This document shows, piece after piece, positions 8,106 to 17,000 of a stretch of DNA of 26,060 nt (positions within the stretch are counted from its first letter, which is position 1; the number at the start of each line of letters is the position of its first letter). The notes below the pieces were generated by a model. That model searched no databases. It was not told where the DNA came from and saw nothing but the letters and a program-made list of their open reading frames with translations. The position numbers and the translations under genes are program-made. Source of the DNA: TCS55 sp964343505 (GTDB lineage: Bacteria; Fidelibacterota; Marinisomatia; Marinisomatales; TCS55); contig CAYFJU010000043.1 of NCBI GenBank assembly GCA_964343505.1, forward strand, positions 1 through 26,060. The letters run 5' to 3'.

Positions 8106-9402
8106 AAAATCGTACGGTGGATTTGATTTTATCAAATCCTCTGGTGGAATTGAAGAGTATAAACTCAAGTCAAACGGCTTAACTGTTTTGGCGCTGGAAG
8201 ACCATTCTGCCCCCGTTGCAACCTTTATGGTGACATACCATGTGGGCTCTCGGAATGAGGCCGTTGGTTATACAGGCTCTACCCATTTGCTCGAGCATTT
8301 AATGTTTAAGGGCTCCAGGAATTTTAATAAAGAAAAAGACACCGCAATTTGGACCGAACTGCAGAATATTGGTGCCCAAATCAATGCCACCACCTGGAAT
8401 GACAGGACAAACTATTTTGAGGTTGTCCCCAGTGGGCATTTAGAAAAAGCGATTGCTATTGAGGCGGACCGGATGCGGTTTGCTTTCCTGAAAGATGAAG
8501 ACCGGCAACCCGAAATGACGGTCGTGCGTAACGAGTTTGAACGAGGTGAGAACAGCCCCTTTGATGTTTTAGATAAAAATATTTGGGCCACCGCTTATCA
8601 GGCCCACCCTTATCACCATTCTACAATCGGCTGGCGCTCTGATATTGAAAATGTCTCCACCGAGAGATTGCAGGAATTCTATCATACATTTTATTTCCCC
8701 AACAATGCCACCGCAACGGTAATTGGGGATTTTGATAAAGGGGAAACATTCAGATTAATTAAAAAATATTTTGGTGAGCATTCGCCCAGCAATCATGATA
8801 TTCCCAATATGTATACGGAAGAGCCAAATCAGGAAGGACCCCGCAGAACAACCGTAAAAAGGGCCGGACAGACCGGTCTTGTTGGTGTCGGTCACAAAAC
8901 TCCGGAAGGACTCGACGAAGACATCTACGCCCTTCAACTGCTGGGAAAAATTCTCACTGACGGGAAAACAAGCCGGTTTTATAAACGCATTGTTGACCGG
9001 GGGCTGGCCACCTCCCTGTTTATGTACGACTTCCCTTTTCGGGATAATGGCATGTTCATTACTTATGTCTTTCTCACGCCCGATACGGATCACCAAAAGG
9101 TGGAAGATATTATTTTAGGCGAGTATGAGCAGATTATAAAGGAGGGTATTTCATCAGAAGAACTTGCTCGCGCAAAAGCCCAGGTTCGCGCCGGCGTTGC
9201 TTTCAGCCGGGATGGCTCCTATGCCGTTGCCAGCGCCTTGAACGAAGCCATAGCCATTGGAGACTGGACATTTTATACGACCTTCATGGAGCGGATCGAG
9301 CTGGTTTCTGCGGAGGATATCCAACGTGCGGCAAAGACCTATCTTACTGAAGACAACAGTACGACCGGCTGGTTTATCCCTAAAAAGGTCGAGGCAGCGT
9401 AA
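8089..9402 (+). CDS. M16 family zinc metallopeptidase, active subunit
   Basis: A member of the pitrilysin/mitochondrial processing peptidase clan (M16). The inverted zinc motif is present as H66-L-L-E69-H70 in GSTHLLEHLMFKG, and the downstream glutamate ligand is most likely E149 in VVRNEFERGE. The R/Y substrate-binding region and the C-terminal half of the fold follow. At 437 residues it is a half-size M16B-type subunit that normally works with a partner. It has no signal peptide, so it is probably cytoplasmic. ATG 8089 lies inside the lpd end (17-nt overlap) and its stop abuts the next ATG, so expression is coupled to PDH. Known M16B pairs degrade or process peptides; the substrate here is unknown. 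Confidence 0.93.
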   Translation: MPPKSKKSYGGFDFIKSSGGIEEYKLKSNGLTVLALEDHSAPVATFMVTYHVGSRNEAVGYTGSTHLLEHLMFKGSRNFNKEKDTAIWTELQNIGAQINATTWNDRTNYFEVVPSGHLEKAIAIEADRMRFAFLKDEDRQPEMTVVRNEFERGENSPFDVLDKNIWATAYQAHPYHHSTIGWRSDIENVSTERLQEFYHTFYFPNNATATVIGDFDKGETFRLIKKYFGEHSPSNHDIPNMYTEEPNQEGPRRTTVKRAGQTGLVGVGHKTPEGLDEDIYALQLLGKILTDGKTSRFYKRIVDRGLATSLFMYDFPFRDNGMFITYVFLTPDTDHQKVEDIILGEYEQIIKEGISSEELARAKAQVRAGVAFSRDGSYAVASALNEAIAIGDWTFYTTFMERIELVSAEDIQRAAKTYLTEDNSTTGWFIPKKVEAA

Positions 9403-10677
9403 ATGGGACTTTTCAAAAAACAGGTTTCTATTGACCACCCGCTGGATGGTCTCACAACATTCGTAATGCCAACAGGTGTAAAAGATGTGGTGACTTTTGC
9501 CGGGAGTTTTTTGGGTGGTTCATTATTTGCGCCTCAATCCAAACAAAAGATTGCATCTCTAACCGCCGCGATGCTGGATAAGGGCACGCAATCAAAAGAC
9601 AAATATGTTATTAGTGATATTTTGGAATCGGTGGGAGCTGAACTAAATTTTTCCAGCACCCGGCACCATGTTCAATTCACAGGTCACTGCTTAAAGGAAA
9701 ACCTGGAAACAGTCATTGATTTGCTGGTTGAACAACTCCGTATACCTGCTTTTCCGGCGGATGAGCTGGCGACATTAAAAACAAGAATGGTTGGAAACCT
9801 TGAGCGGTCAAAAGAAGATACAAAAAAACAGGCACTCACAGGATTATTAAGACACTTATATCCAAAAAACCACCCGAACTTCAGACTGACCACCGATGAG
9901 GCGATTGATCAGATTTCATCTACGAGCGAAAAAGAACTCAATGCGTATCATAGAGCAATGTATGGATTGGGAAGCTTGAATTTTACTGCTGTCGGGGATG
10001 TTGATCCGCTGACCATCAATGGGTTATTAAAAGAACAATTGAATGGCTGGGAAAACAAACCCGCGTCACTTGAACCTTCCGGTTTAAAGGCACATCCAGC
10101 AGAAAAAAAAGAAAAACACATTCATATCCCCGACAAAACAAGCATGGATATGTATTTAGGGCAAGCGGTTGGTATTGATCAGGACCATGAAGATTTTTAC
10201 CCGCTGATGATAGGTATATACATACTGGGGGGGAATTTTTCTGCGCGACTCATGCAGACTGTCAGAGACCAGCAAGGTCTTACCTATGGCATTGGATCTT
10301 CAGTGGCCGGCACGAGTTTTGGCAGCGATGGTTATTGGAGTACGTGGGGTACATTTGCACCTGACATTTTGGATACGGGCAAAAATGCAACGATGGAACA
10401 AATTTTAAACTGGTTCAATACCGGTGTGACGCCGGATGAGCTAGAAGCAAAGAAAACAACCATAACCGGTTCCTATCAAGTTGGAATGGATTCTACCGGC
10501 GGGCTTACAGCCCAAATTTTATCCAACGCTGAAAAGGGACGAACGGTCGATTATTTAGATGAATATCCGGAGATTATCAAAAATATTTCATTGGACCAGG
10601 TCAACGGTGCAATTAAACGATATATTAATCCGGATAAATTGACTATTGTCGCCGCCGGAACATTTAACGAGTCCTAG
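9403..10677 (+). CDS. M16 family protein lacking the zinc motif, non-catalytic partner
   Basis: The 424-residue protein has the M16 fold signature. Its N-terminal region (VTFAGSFLGGSLFAPQSKQK) aligns with the place where HxxEH should be, but that motif is absent. The C-terminal half keeps the R-x-x-x-GLTYG-type element (VRDQQGLTYGIGSSVAGTSF), used in the family to bind the substrate carboxy end. This is the usual arrangement of an M16B heterodimer: one subunit with HxxEH, the other with the substrate-binding residues. The gene starts at ATG 9403 directly after the stop of the active subunit, which supports equal production. No signal peptide is seen. Confidence 0.9.
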   Translation: MGLFKKQVSIDHPLDGLTTFVMPTGVKDVVTFAGSFLGGSLFAPQSKQKIASLTAAMLDKGTQSKDKYVISDILESVGAELNFSSTRHHVQFTGHCLKENLETVIDLLVEQLRIPAFPADELATLKTRMVGNLERSKEDTKKQALTGLLRHLYPKNHPNFRLTTDEAIDQISSTSEKELNAYHRAMYGLGSLNFTAVGDVDPLTINGLLKEQLNGWENKPASLEPSGLKAHPAEKKEKHIHIPDKTSMDMYLGQAVGIDQDHEDFYPLMIGIYILGGNFSARLMQTVRDQQGLTYGIGSSVAGTSFGSDGYWSTWGTFAPDILDTGKNATMEQILNWFNTGVTPDELEAKKTTITGSYQVGMDSTGGLTAQILSNAEKGRTVDYLDEYPEIIKNISLDQVNGAIKRYINPDKLTIVAAGTFNES

Positions 10678-11141
10678 TGGATGTAATTCTCATCGCTGCC
10701 GTCACTCAGGACGGGTTCATCGCCCGCCATTCCAACGAAACAGTCACATGGTCCCAAGACCTCCACCTATTTAAAAAACAAACTTTGGGTTGGCCGGTCA
10801 TCATGGGATCGAACACATTTGATTGTTTGCAAAAGGAATTGGAAGGGCGGGACATTATTGTTGTACACAGGAATGATGAACCGCAAAATATATTGTCCGA
10901 TTTAAATGATGAAAAATGTTTTATTGCCGGCGGCGGAAAAACAAACGCACGCTTTGCACCACACCTAACTCATCTTTATTTGACCCCCCACCCTATTCTA
11001 TTTGGATCGGGCGTTCAACTGTTTTCTGGTTCGGTGGATGAAATGGGTTTGGTTTTTGAATCGATTATTCCGGTAAATGAAAAAGTAGGCATTTTTCAGT
11101 TTCAATATCGCATCAATCGTGACATTCGTCACAACACCTAA
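10677..11141 (+). CDS. Dihydrofolate reductase-like protein (DHFR/RibD C-terminal superfamily)
   Basis: The 154 residues show the DHFR-fold pattern: the N-terminal strand VILIAAVTQDGFIA, then TWSQDLHLFKKQTLG followed by WPVIMGSNTF (matching the acidic active-site residue and PVIMGRxT of DHFRs), then GRDIIVVHR, the nucleotide-binding turn IAGGGKT, and the C-terminal LTPHPILFGSGVQLF common in RibD-C-type reductases. It probably reduces dihydrofolate or a pterin/pyrimidine with NADPH. I cannot tell a true FolA from a paralogue. The GTG start overlaps the preceding TAG by one base (TAGTG), making it the last gene of the aceE operon; the palindromic terminator follows 29 nt after the stop. Confidence 0.82.
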   Translation: MDVILIAAVTQDGFIARHSNETVTWSQDLHLFKKQTLGWPVIMGSNTFDCLQKELEGRDIIVVHRNDEPQNILSDLNDEKCFIAGGGKTNARFAPHLTHLYLTPHPILFGSGVQLFSGSVDEMGLVFESIIPVNEKVGIFQFQYRINRDIRHNT

Positions 11142-11170
11142 ACCAAAACTGATTTAGATTACATGCTAAT

Positions 11171-11204
11171 AAAAAGGCCCCCGGCAGCTGCCGGGGGCCT
11201 TTTT
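11171..11204. terminator. Bidirectional intrinsic terminator (perfect palindrome)
   Basis: A perfect inverted repeat with 17-nt arms and no loop bases. It has a GC core (ggcccccggcag and its complement) flanked by five A on the left and five T on the right. It lies between the convergent ends of the DHFR-like gene (11141) and the SRPBCC-repeat gene (11243), so it can terminate both transcripts. Confidence 0.9.
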
Positions 11205-11242
11205 AAATATAATGAGTTTTTCAAAGCCTTCTAATAGGTATT

Positions 11243-12460
11243 TTATGCTTTGGCGCGTTTGGCTTTTAAAATTGCGGCCTTTATTTTTCCCCGCAGAACT
11301 TTATTCTCCAATGCATTAATCTCATCCATATTGCCCTTGACACCGTCCGCCACCAACCTTGCGATCAAATCTTCTTCTGATTCAGCAGCGACGGCGGTGC
11401 TTTCTGTGGCTGCGGGTGCAGGTGCTGGGGAAGGGGTCTCAGGCATTGCCGGACGTTCAACGGAACCACGTTTAATTTTCACCAACATCGCTTTGGCTTT
11501 TCCGCGCGTTGGTTTATCAGTGATGGCATTGATGGGTTCATCGTCGCCATCCAAGGCCGTGTTAACTACAAAAGCAATCAGATCATCCGGGTTTGTAAAA
11601 GCGGGAAGACCAGCACCCATACTTTGGGTTGGGGCTGGCACCGGTGTGGCCGGCGCCCCTGCAGTCGGTTCTTCAGATAAAGCTTTCACCAGGTGGTCCG
11701 GCATAACATTGCCTTTACGCTTGGATTGGACCAGCATCGCCTTGGCCATACCGCGCGTGGGTTTGTCAGGAATGGCATTGACGAGATCCATGTTTCCATC
11801 AAGCCCCGCCTGAACGGCCCGGGCAATAATAGCTTCCCGGCTGTATTGCGGGCCAGTATCCTGCACAGCGGCGGTATCATCTTTTTCATCCGCCGCTTCT
11901 TCGGGAATGAAATATCCGAGATTGTCTAAAATTTTTGATTTACTGCCCGAAAAACCCCACAATGTCATCCAGGAAAACAGACCACGACTGGTACGGCGGC
12001 AAGTCACGGAAGTCCCATCCGGTGTGGGGTTCAGATCAAACACCACCGTTTCTTTATGCACCGGGTTAAAACGCATTTCCATGGCCAATTGTTTCTTATC
12101 TTCCACCGCCATGATCCTGCCTTTGAAGGCGGGGGAAAAACTGAAGGGGCGCAGGCGGATAAACGATCCGGGGTTAAATTTAAATTTATCAAAAGAATAA
12201 CGATGGACATACCGGTCTGTTTCAACAACGGGCAAAAGCCGCAAAATACCGGGAAACCAGAAGTTGTAGTTTGACAAACGCGTCAATGTATTCCATACTA
12301 ATTCAGGGCGTGCCGCAAACTCATGTTTTACAATCGTTTCTGCAGCGAAGGGTTGTAGATATGTCGAGACCTGACTGGTGATTACTTGTTCACGGCTTGT
12401 ATCCAAAATAAACAGGGTCATCACAATGAGAATGGCGGCAATTGCTATGGTTAAAATCAT
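11243..12460 (-). CDS. Membrane-anchored SRPBCC-like protein with three C-terminal ~43-residue repeats
   Basis: Encodes 405 residues. One N-terminal hydrophobic helix (ILTIAIAAILIVMTLFIL) acts as an anchor. Residues about 40-180 resemble the SRPBCC/polyketide-cyclase-like fold seen in coenzyme Q-binding and START-like proteins (EFAARPELVWNTLTRLSNYN, a later beta-rich stretch, and TSVTCRRTSRGLF). Then come three copies of a helical module at about 207-250, 290-333 and 362-405. The shared core is (D/E)-x-I-x-x-(A/V)-x-x-x-x-DG-(N/D)-x-x-x-(I/V)NA and DKPTRGxAKAMLVxxKR in copies 1 and 2, degenerate in copy 3 (NKVLRGKIKAAILKAKR). Pro/Ala/Thr-rich linkers separate the copies. I do not recognise the repeat. 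The basic ends could bind a polyanion or a protein partner; function is unknown. ATG 12460 is the only reasonable start. Confidence 0.82.
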   Translation of the reverse strand: MILTIAIAAILIVMTLFILDTSREQVITSQVSTYLQPFAAETIVKHEFAARPELVWNTLTRLSNYNFWFPGILRLLPVVETDRYVHRYSFDKFKFNPGSFIRLRPFSFSPAFKGRIMAVEDKKQLAMEMRFNPVHKETVVFDLNPTPDGTSVTCRRTSRGLFSWMTLWGFSGSKSKILDNLGYFIPEEAADEKDDTAAVQDTGPQYSREAIIARAVQAGLDGNMDLVNAIPDKPTRGMAKAMLVQSKRKGNVMPDHLVKALSEEPTAGAPATPVPAPTQSMGAGLPAFTNPDDLIAFVVNTALDGDDEPINAITDKPTRGKAKAMLVKIKRGSVERPAMPETPSPAPAPAATESTAVAAESEEDLIARLVADGVKGNMDEINALENKVLRGKIKAAILKAKRAKA

Positions 12461-12541
12461 TCTAATTTATCCAAAATTGAAGCGGGATTTTACAGCATTT
12501 ATGAGGAATAATTGAAGAAATAGATGCAGAACATTACAACC

Positions 12542-13360
12542 TTATTTTCTTTGGCAACGGGGACAAAAGTGGGTTCCCCGCTGACCGACATACACTTTCT
12601 TGATTTTTGTTTGACAACGACCACAGGGACTTCCTTGTCTCCCGAAAACCTTTAATTTTTTAGTATAATCCCCTGTGGATTCTTCACCAAAGGTAAAATT
12701 GATAATCGTAGTTCCATTATATTCGATGGCGTTTTTCAGGACAGATTGAATGGCAACATGAAGGTGGGCGATTTTTTGTGCACTGATTTTAAAACAGTGT
12801 TTTTCCGGATGAATTCGCGATAACCATAAAGCCTCGTCCACATAGATATTGCCGAGCCCAGCGATGAAAGACTGATCCATTAAAAGCGGTTTTATCTGAC
12901 GCCTTTTCAATTTCAACTGATCCGTTAAGAATTTTGAAGAAAATGATTTGGAAAGTGGTTCGCAGCCAAGTTTTGCTTCAATTGGGGCCATCGATTGATA
13001 AAAGTAAAAACGTCCAAACTTTCGATAATCTTTAAAATAAATATTGGTATGATTTTCCAGGATGATCCGAGCCGTAAAGTGTTTTGGATTATCATTGGGT
13101 AAAATTTTTGGTTGGATTCTGCCAGTCATCCTAAGGTGGATGAGTAAATGGCCGGAATCAAGATCTAGGACAATAAATTTTCCCCGGCGCCACACACATT
13201 GTATTTTTTGGTGAGCAACCAGACGATTAAAGCGCGCGGGCGTATGTGTTGCAAAAACATTAGGGAAATTATTTAAATGCTGAACAGACTGAATGTTTTG
13301 TTCTAAAAGGTAGGGGCGAATAAAATCTGTTACAGTCTGGACTTCCGGGAGTTCGGGCAC
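12542..13360 (-). CDS. mutM: Formamidopyrimidine-DNA glycosylase (Fpg/MutM)
   Basis: Base-excision repair glycosylase/AP lyase that removes oxidised purines such as 8-oxoguanine. The start MPELPEVQTV provides the catalytic proline (P2) and E3. Lysine K61 in RRGKFIVLDL corresponds to the conserved phosphate-contacting lysine, HLLIHLRMTGRI is the family signature, and the C-terminal zinc finger is complete (SPCGRC and HFCPRC, with the conserved Arg in VGQRGTHF). The 272 residues match the family. The start codon is GTG at 13358-13360, fixed by the need for proline at position 2. It lies 21 nt after the response regulator stop and is probably in the same transcript. Confidence 0.95.
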   Translation of the reverse strand: MPELPEVQTVTDFIRPYLLEQNIQSVQHLNNFPNVFATHTPARFNRLVAHQKIQCVWRRGKFIVLDLDSGHLLIHLRMTGRIQPKILPNDNPKHFTARIILENHTNIYFKDYRKFGRFYFYQSMAPIEAKLGCEPLSKSFSSKFLTDQLKLKRRQIKPLLMDQSFIAGLGNIYVDEALWLSRIHPEKHCFKISAQKIAHLHVAIQSVLKNAIEYNGTTIINFTFGEESTGDYTKKLKVFGRQGSPCGRCQTKIKKVYVGQRGTHFCPRCQRK

Positions 13361-13381
13361 GAATTCTGTAATCGTTAATTG

Positions 13382-14032
13382 TTAAATAATATTATTTTCA
13401 ATGGCATAGCGAGTCAAGCCAGCCACATCATGAATATCCAGTTTGCGCATAAGGTTTTGACGGTGTTTATCCACGGTTCCGGCTGAAATAAATAAGTGAT
13501 CTGAAATTTCTCTGTTTGTTTTTCCTGAAGCAATCAATCTTAAAACATCAATTTCACGGTGGGTAATCGTCCCCGAATTTCTTTTTTTACGGTTTAAGTA
13601 GTCAGGGACATTCGCCATCGATAAGACAGCGCCAGATACCTCAGGACTGAAATAAACACGTCCGGACTGCACCTGCTTTACGGCATCGATTAACGAACTG
13701 GATACCGATTGCTTAACCAAATATCCTGATGCACCGGCCCGTACCGCCGCCAGCACATATTCGTCATCAGCATACATGGAAAGGATAACGATCTTTGTTT
13801 TAGTACCCTTTTTCTTGAGGACTTCAGCCGCATCGATCCCGGAAAGAACGGGCATGGAGATATCCATGATCACAATGTCAGGATGCAATTTTTGTATCCC
13901 CACCACAGCATCATGGCCATTCTCAGCTTCACCGATCACCCTAATTGTAGGATCTGATTCGAGAAGAACTTTTAATCCCGCCCGCACGATATTGTGATCA
14001 TCGGCTAAAAATACAGTTATTGTGTTAGACAT
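13382..14032 (-). CDS. NarL/FixJ-family response regulator
   Basis: A 216-residue two-component regulator with a receiver domain (about 5-125) and a LuxR/GerE helix-turn-helix (about 150-210). The acidic pocket DD is at residues 11-12 (LADDHN), the phosphoacceptor is D57 (IVIMDISMP), and the conserved Lys is in GYLVKQS. The DNA-binding domain shows ITHREIDVLRLIASGKTNRE and ISAGTVDKHRQNLMRKL. Its start is 33 nt after the stop of the upstream HisKA_3 kinase, the normal partner class, so the pair is very likely cognate. Targets are unknown; binding in the 17177-17489 region is possible. Confidence 0.95.
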   Translation of the reverse strand: MSNTITVFLADDHNIVRAGLKVLLESDPTIRVIGEAENGHDAVVGIQKLHPDIVIMDISMPVLSGIDAAEVLKKKGTKTKIVILSMYADDEYVLAAVRAGASGYLVKQSVSSSLIDAVKQVQSGRVYFSPEVSGAVLSMANVPDYLNRKKRNSGTITHREIDVLRLIASGKTNREISDHLFISAGTVDKHRQNLMRKLDIHDVAGLTRYAIENNII

Positions 14033-14065
14033 CGTTAATTGAAGTAATAATTGATGAGGACAAGG

Positions 14066-17000
14066 TTACAGCTGTTTATGTGGAATTTCAATATTTAGTT
14101 CTGCGCCGCCGTCGATTGATGAAGAAAGAGAAAACTTGCCCCCCGCAAGCTGTACGCGCTCATCAATTCCCTGAAGACCAAAACGATTGGCTGTCTCGCT
14201 ACTTATATCATCCCGAAACCCAATGCCATTATCTGAAACAACCATGCGAATCAACCCGTCGAAACGATTCAATTTTATCGATACAACATCAGCTCCGGAA
14301 TGTTTTGAAACGTTCGTTAACGATTCCTGAAAAATCCTGTATATCAGTGTCCGAATATTATTAGGTATTGCGTCAAAATTGTCCGGCGGCGCGAAGTTAA
14401 CGGATATATTGGTTCGCTTTTCAAATGAACGGATATAGGAAACAATGGCGGGGAAAAGACCCATATCGTCCAAAATCGATGGGTGAAGATCGCGTGAGAA
14501 ACGATGAATTTCCTTCGAAGTGTTCTGGACCATTCGTTGGCATTCCTTAACCAAAGAATTAATGGTTTCGGAATTTTCTGCGCGATGTTTAATTAATTGA
14601 AGATTGAGGTCAATGGCGGTAAGGGTCTGGCCCACTTCATCGTGGAGTTCCCGACTGATGCGACTGCGTTCATTTTCCTGGGCACTGAGAATACGTTCAG
14701 ACGTTTTCTTAAGTACCCGCTGCTGCTCGTTGAGCCGCTCAATTAACTGCACCAATTGATTTTCGTAGGACTGTTGTTCATCGATATTATGACCGATACA
14801 TAAAATGGAATTTATTTTATCGGAGCTGTCATTTTGGGGATTGAGTGTAAACTCAAACCAACTGGTAAATTTTGGAAATTTTACTTCTGTTTTGATTCGA
14901 AGCATTTGGCCGGTGTTGATCATCGCGTCGATCGTTTCTCTAAAATCAAGCGGTTCCACAGTGTCAATAATATCGGTGATGTTTTGTCCAATGAAATCAA
15001 CGGAATCTTTTTCATAATGAATGAGAACCTGATTATTCACAAAAGTAATAACCCCGTCGGGATCAATGGAAAAAATTAAATCTTCAGTCCCCTCCACAAG
15101 GGTGCGGTATTGTTCTTCACTTTTATACATGTTTTTTTCAGCAAATCTTCTTTCGGTAATATCCCGAATACCTGAAATGACTTCATTTTCTCGATAGGGT
15201 AAAATAACGGCTTCAAACGTTTTTAGACCGTCTGGTAATTCAAGCTCGTATTCAATCGTACCCTTGATTTGTTCTTTAATAACTTTATTAATGGCTGTCA
15301 TAACCTCCTCCGCTACATTTGGCGGAAGCCGGTCGGCTATATTGTCTCCGATAATTTCTTTTTCAGGGTTATATACAAACTTTTTCTGACCCTGGAAATT
15401 CAGGTATGTGCCATCCTTATCCAACCGAAAGTATAAATCAGGCAAAGCAGCGAAAATTGCTTCTAACTCTTCTTTTGACGCCAACAATTTTTGCTGTGCT
15501 TCCCGTAGCCGTTGTTCCATTTTAATGCGATCTGTCATGTCATGAGCATTAACAATAAAATACTCTTCCCCGGTGCTCGATTGGGTACGGCTGCCCGTCA
15601 GAGAGATTTGTCTTTTTTCACCTGCTTTGTTAAACGCTGTTATGATCACCCTAAGGATTCCCGATTTGAGCGCTTCTTTCCGGGCATTTAGCAGATGTTC
15701 GCCCCCGGGACCGTCATAAAGATCCTTGATGGTAAGCTTTTTGTATTCATCAAATGTATATCCAAACAAATCCAAATATGCTTGATTACATCTCACTATC
15801 CTTATGCCTAAGTCAAAAACAGCAATTCCTTCACCGGAGTTTTCAAAAATCGATTCGATATATTCTTTGGCTTCACAAAGCTCCTTAGTCCGCACATTGA
15901 TTTCTTGCTCCAACTGGTCACCCCAGCCGCGCGTTTTAACATATCCCTGGATGAATTGTGTTATGAGAACAACCGAGATAGTTATCGTAGAAAAAACCAT
16001 CGTATACCGTGAGGACAATTCATCTAAATGGTATTGTATGAGAAAGAAGATATCCCTGGAAACAAAGGCGCCATGTGTAACTAAGACTAAGAGAATAATT
16101 CCCGTTCCGGAGGAAATAAAATTTATAAATTTAGGTGATGGTTGATTTAAAAAATATTGAACGAATCGAATTAAAACATAAATGAGAGACAAGGGCGCCA
16201 ATCGTTGCCAGATAAAATTTAAGTCAGCCACAAAAGAGAGAGGCGCCACCACTGTCATTAGAGCAAAAAGAATATTAATAATGGAAAATAATTTTGTGAA
16301 TAAGGAAATACGTTTTTGATAAACATCCAGAAAAAGAGGATATAATAATGCACTGACGAATATAGCAATATATTCGGCTCGGATTAAAAAATATCCTGAT
16401 GGATAAAAGGGTAATAAGTGATCAACCCGGGTCAGAAAAAAAAGAGCGTATGATATGCACCAGGCGGCTGAAACAAATAATATTTTATTGTTTTTTTCAA
16501 TGGCGGCGAAGACAGCCCAGAATATTCCAAGAAACACCAATACTCCCAACATAGACAACATAAGCACATCGTTGTTTGGAAAAATAACACGAATTGTTGG
16601 TGAGATGGTTACGGGGCCGCTATAGTAAAAACCGGTCCACCGGTGATAGGGACTGCCGGCAACTCGAAAGGTTAAGAGATTATTGCTGGATTTAAGCAAT
16701 CCGCCCGGAATGGCGATTCTTTTATTTTTCCCACGAACGGGCCCTACTGTTTCATCAGCTTCTGTTTTCCAATTGCTATCAATGATTTGTCCGTTTAAAA
16801 ATATCTGCCAATAATAGCTGATACTTTTAACATGAAGTGTATATGGTATGATTGGTTTCATGTTTTCAAAATCGAATGGAACAGACAGTGTAAAAGTCTT
16901 ATCATCATATTTTTTCAATGAAAAGATTGGACGCTTTTCTTTTCCGGGGTAGTCGATTTGATAGAAAGCCGGGAATCCGGAGAAAGTGTTTTCATCTAAA

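Noticed and set aside
11250..11813. 187-residue plus-strand frame opposite the SRPBCC-repeat gene
   Set aside because: It is antisense to a gene with clear repeats and a membrane anchor; the antisense product has no recognisable domain and low-complexity Ala/Gly/Ser composition.
11243..12460. Possible CRISPR or tandem DNA repeat in this region
   Set aside because: The periodicity is at protein level with different linkers and spacing; there are no short identical DNA repeats with unique spacers.
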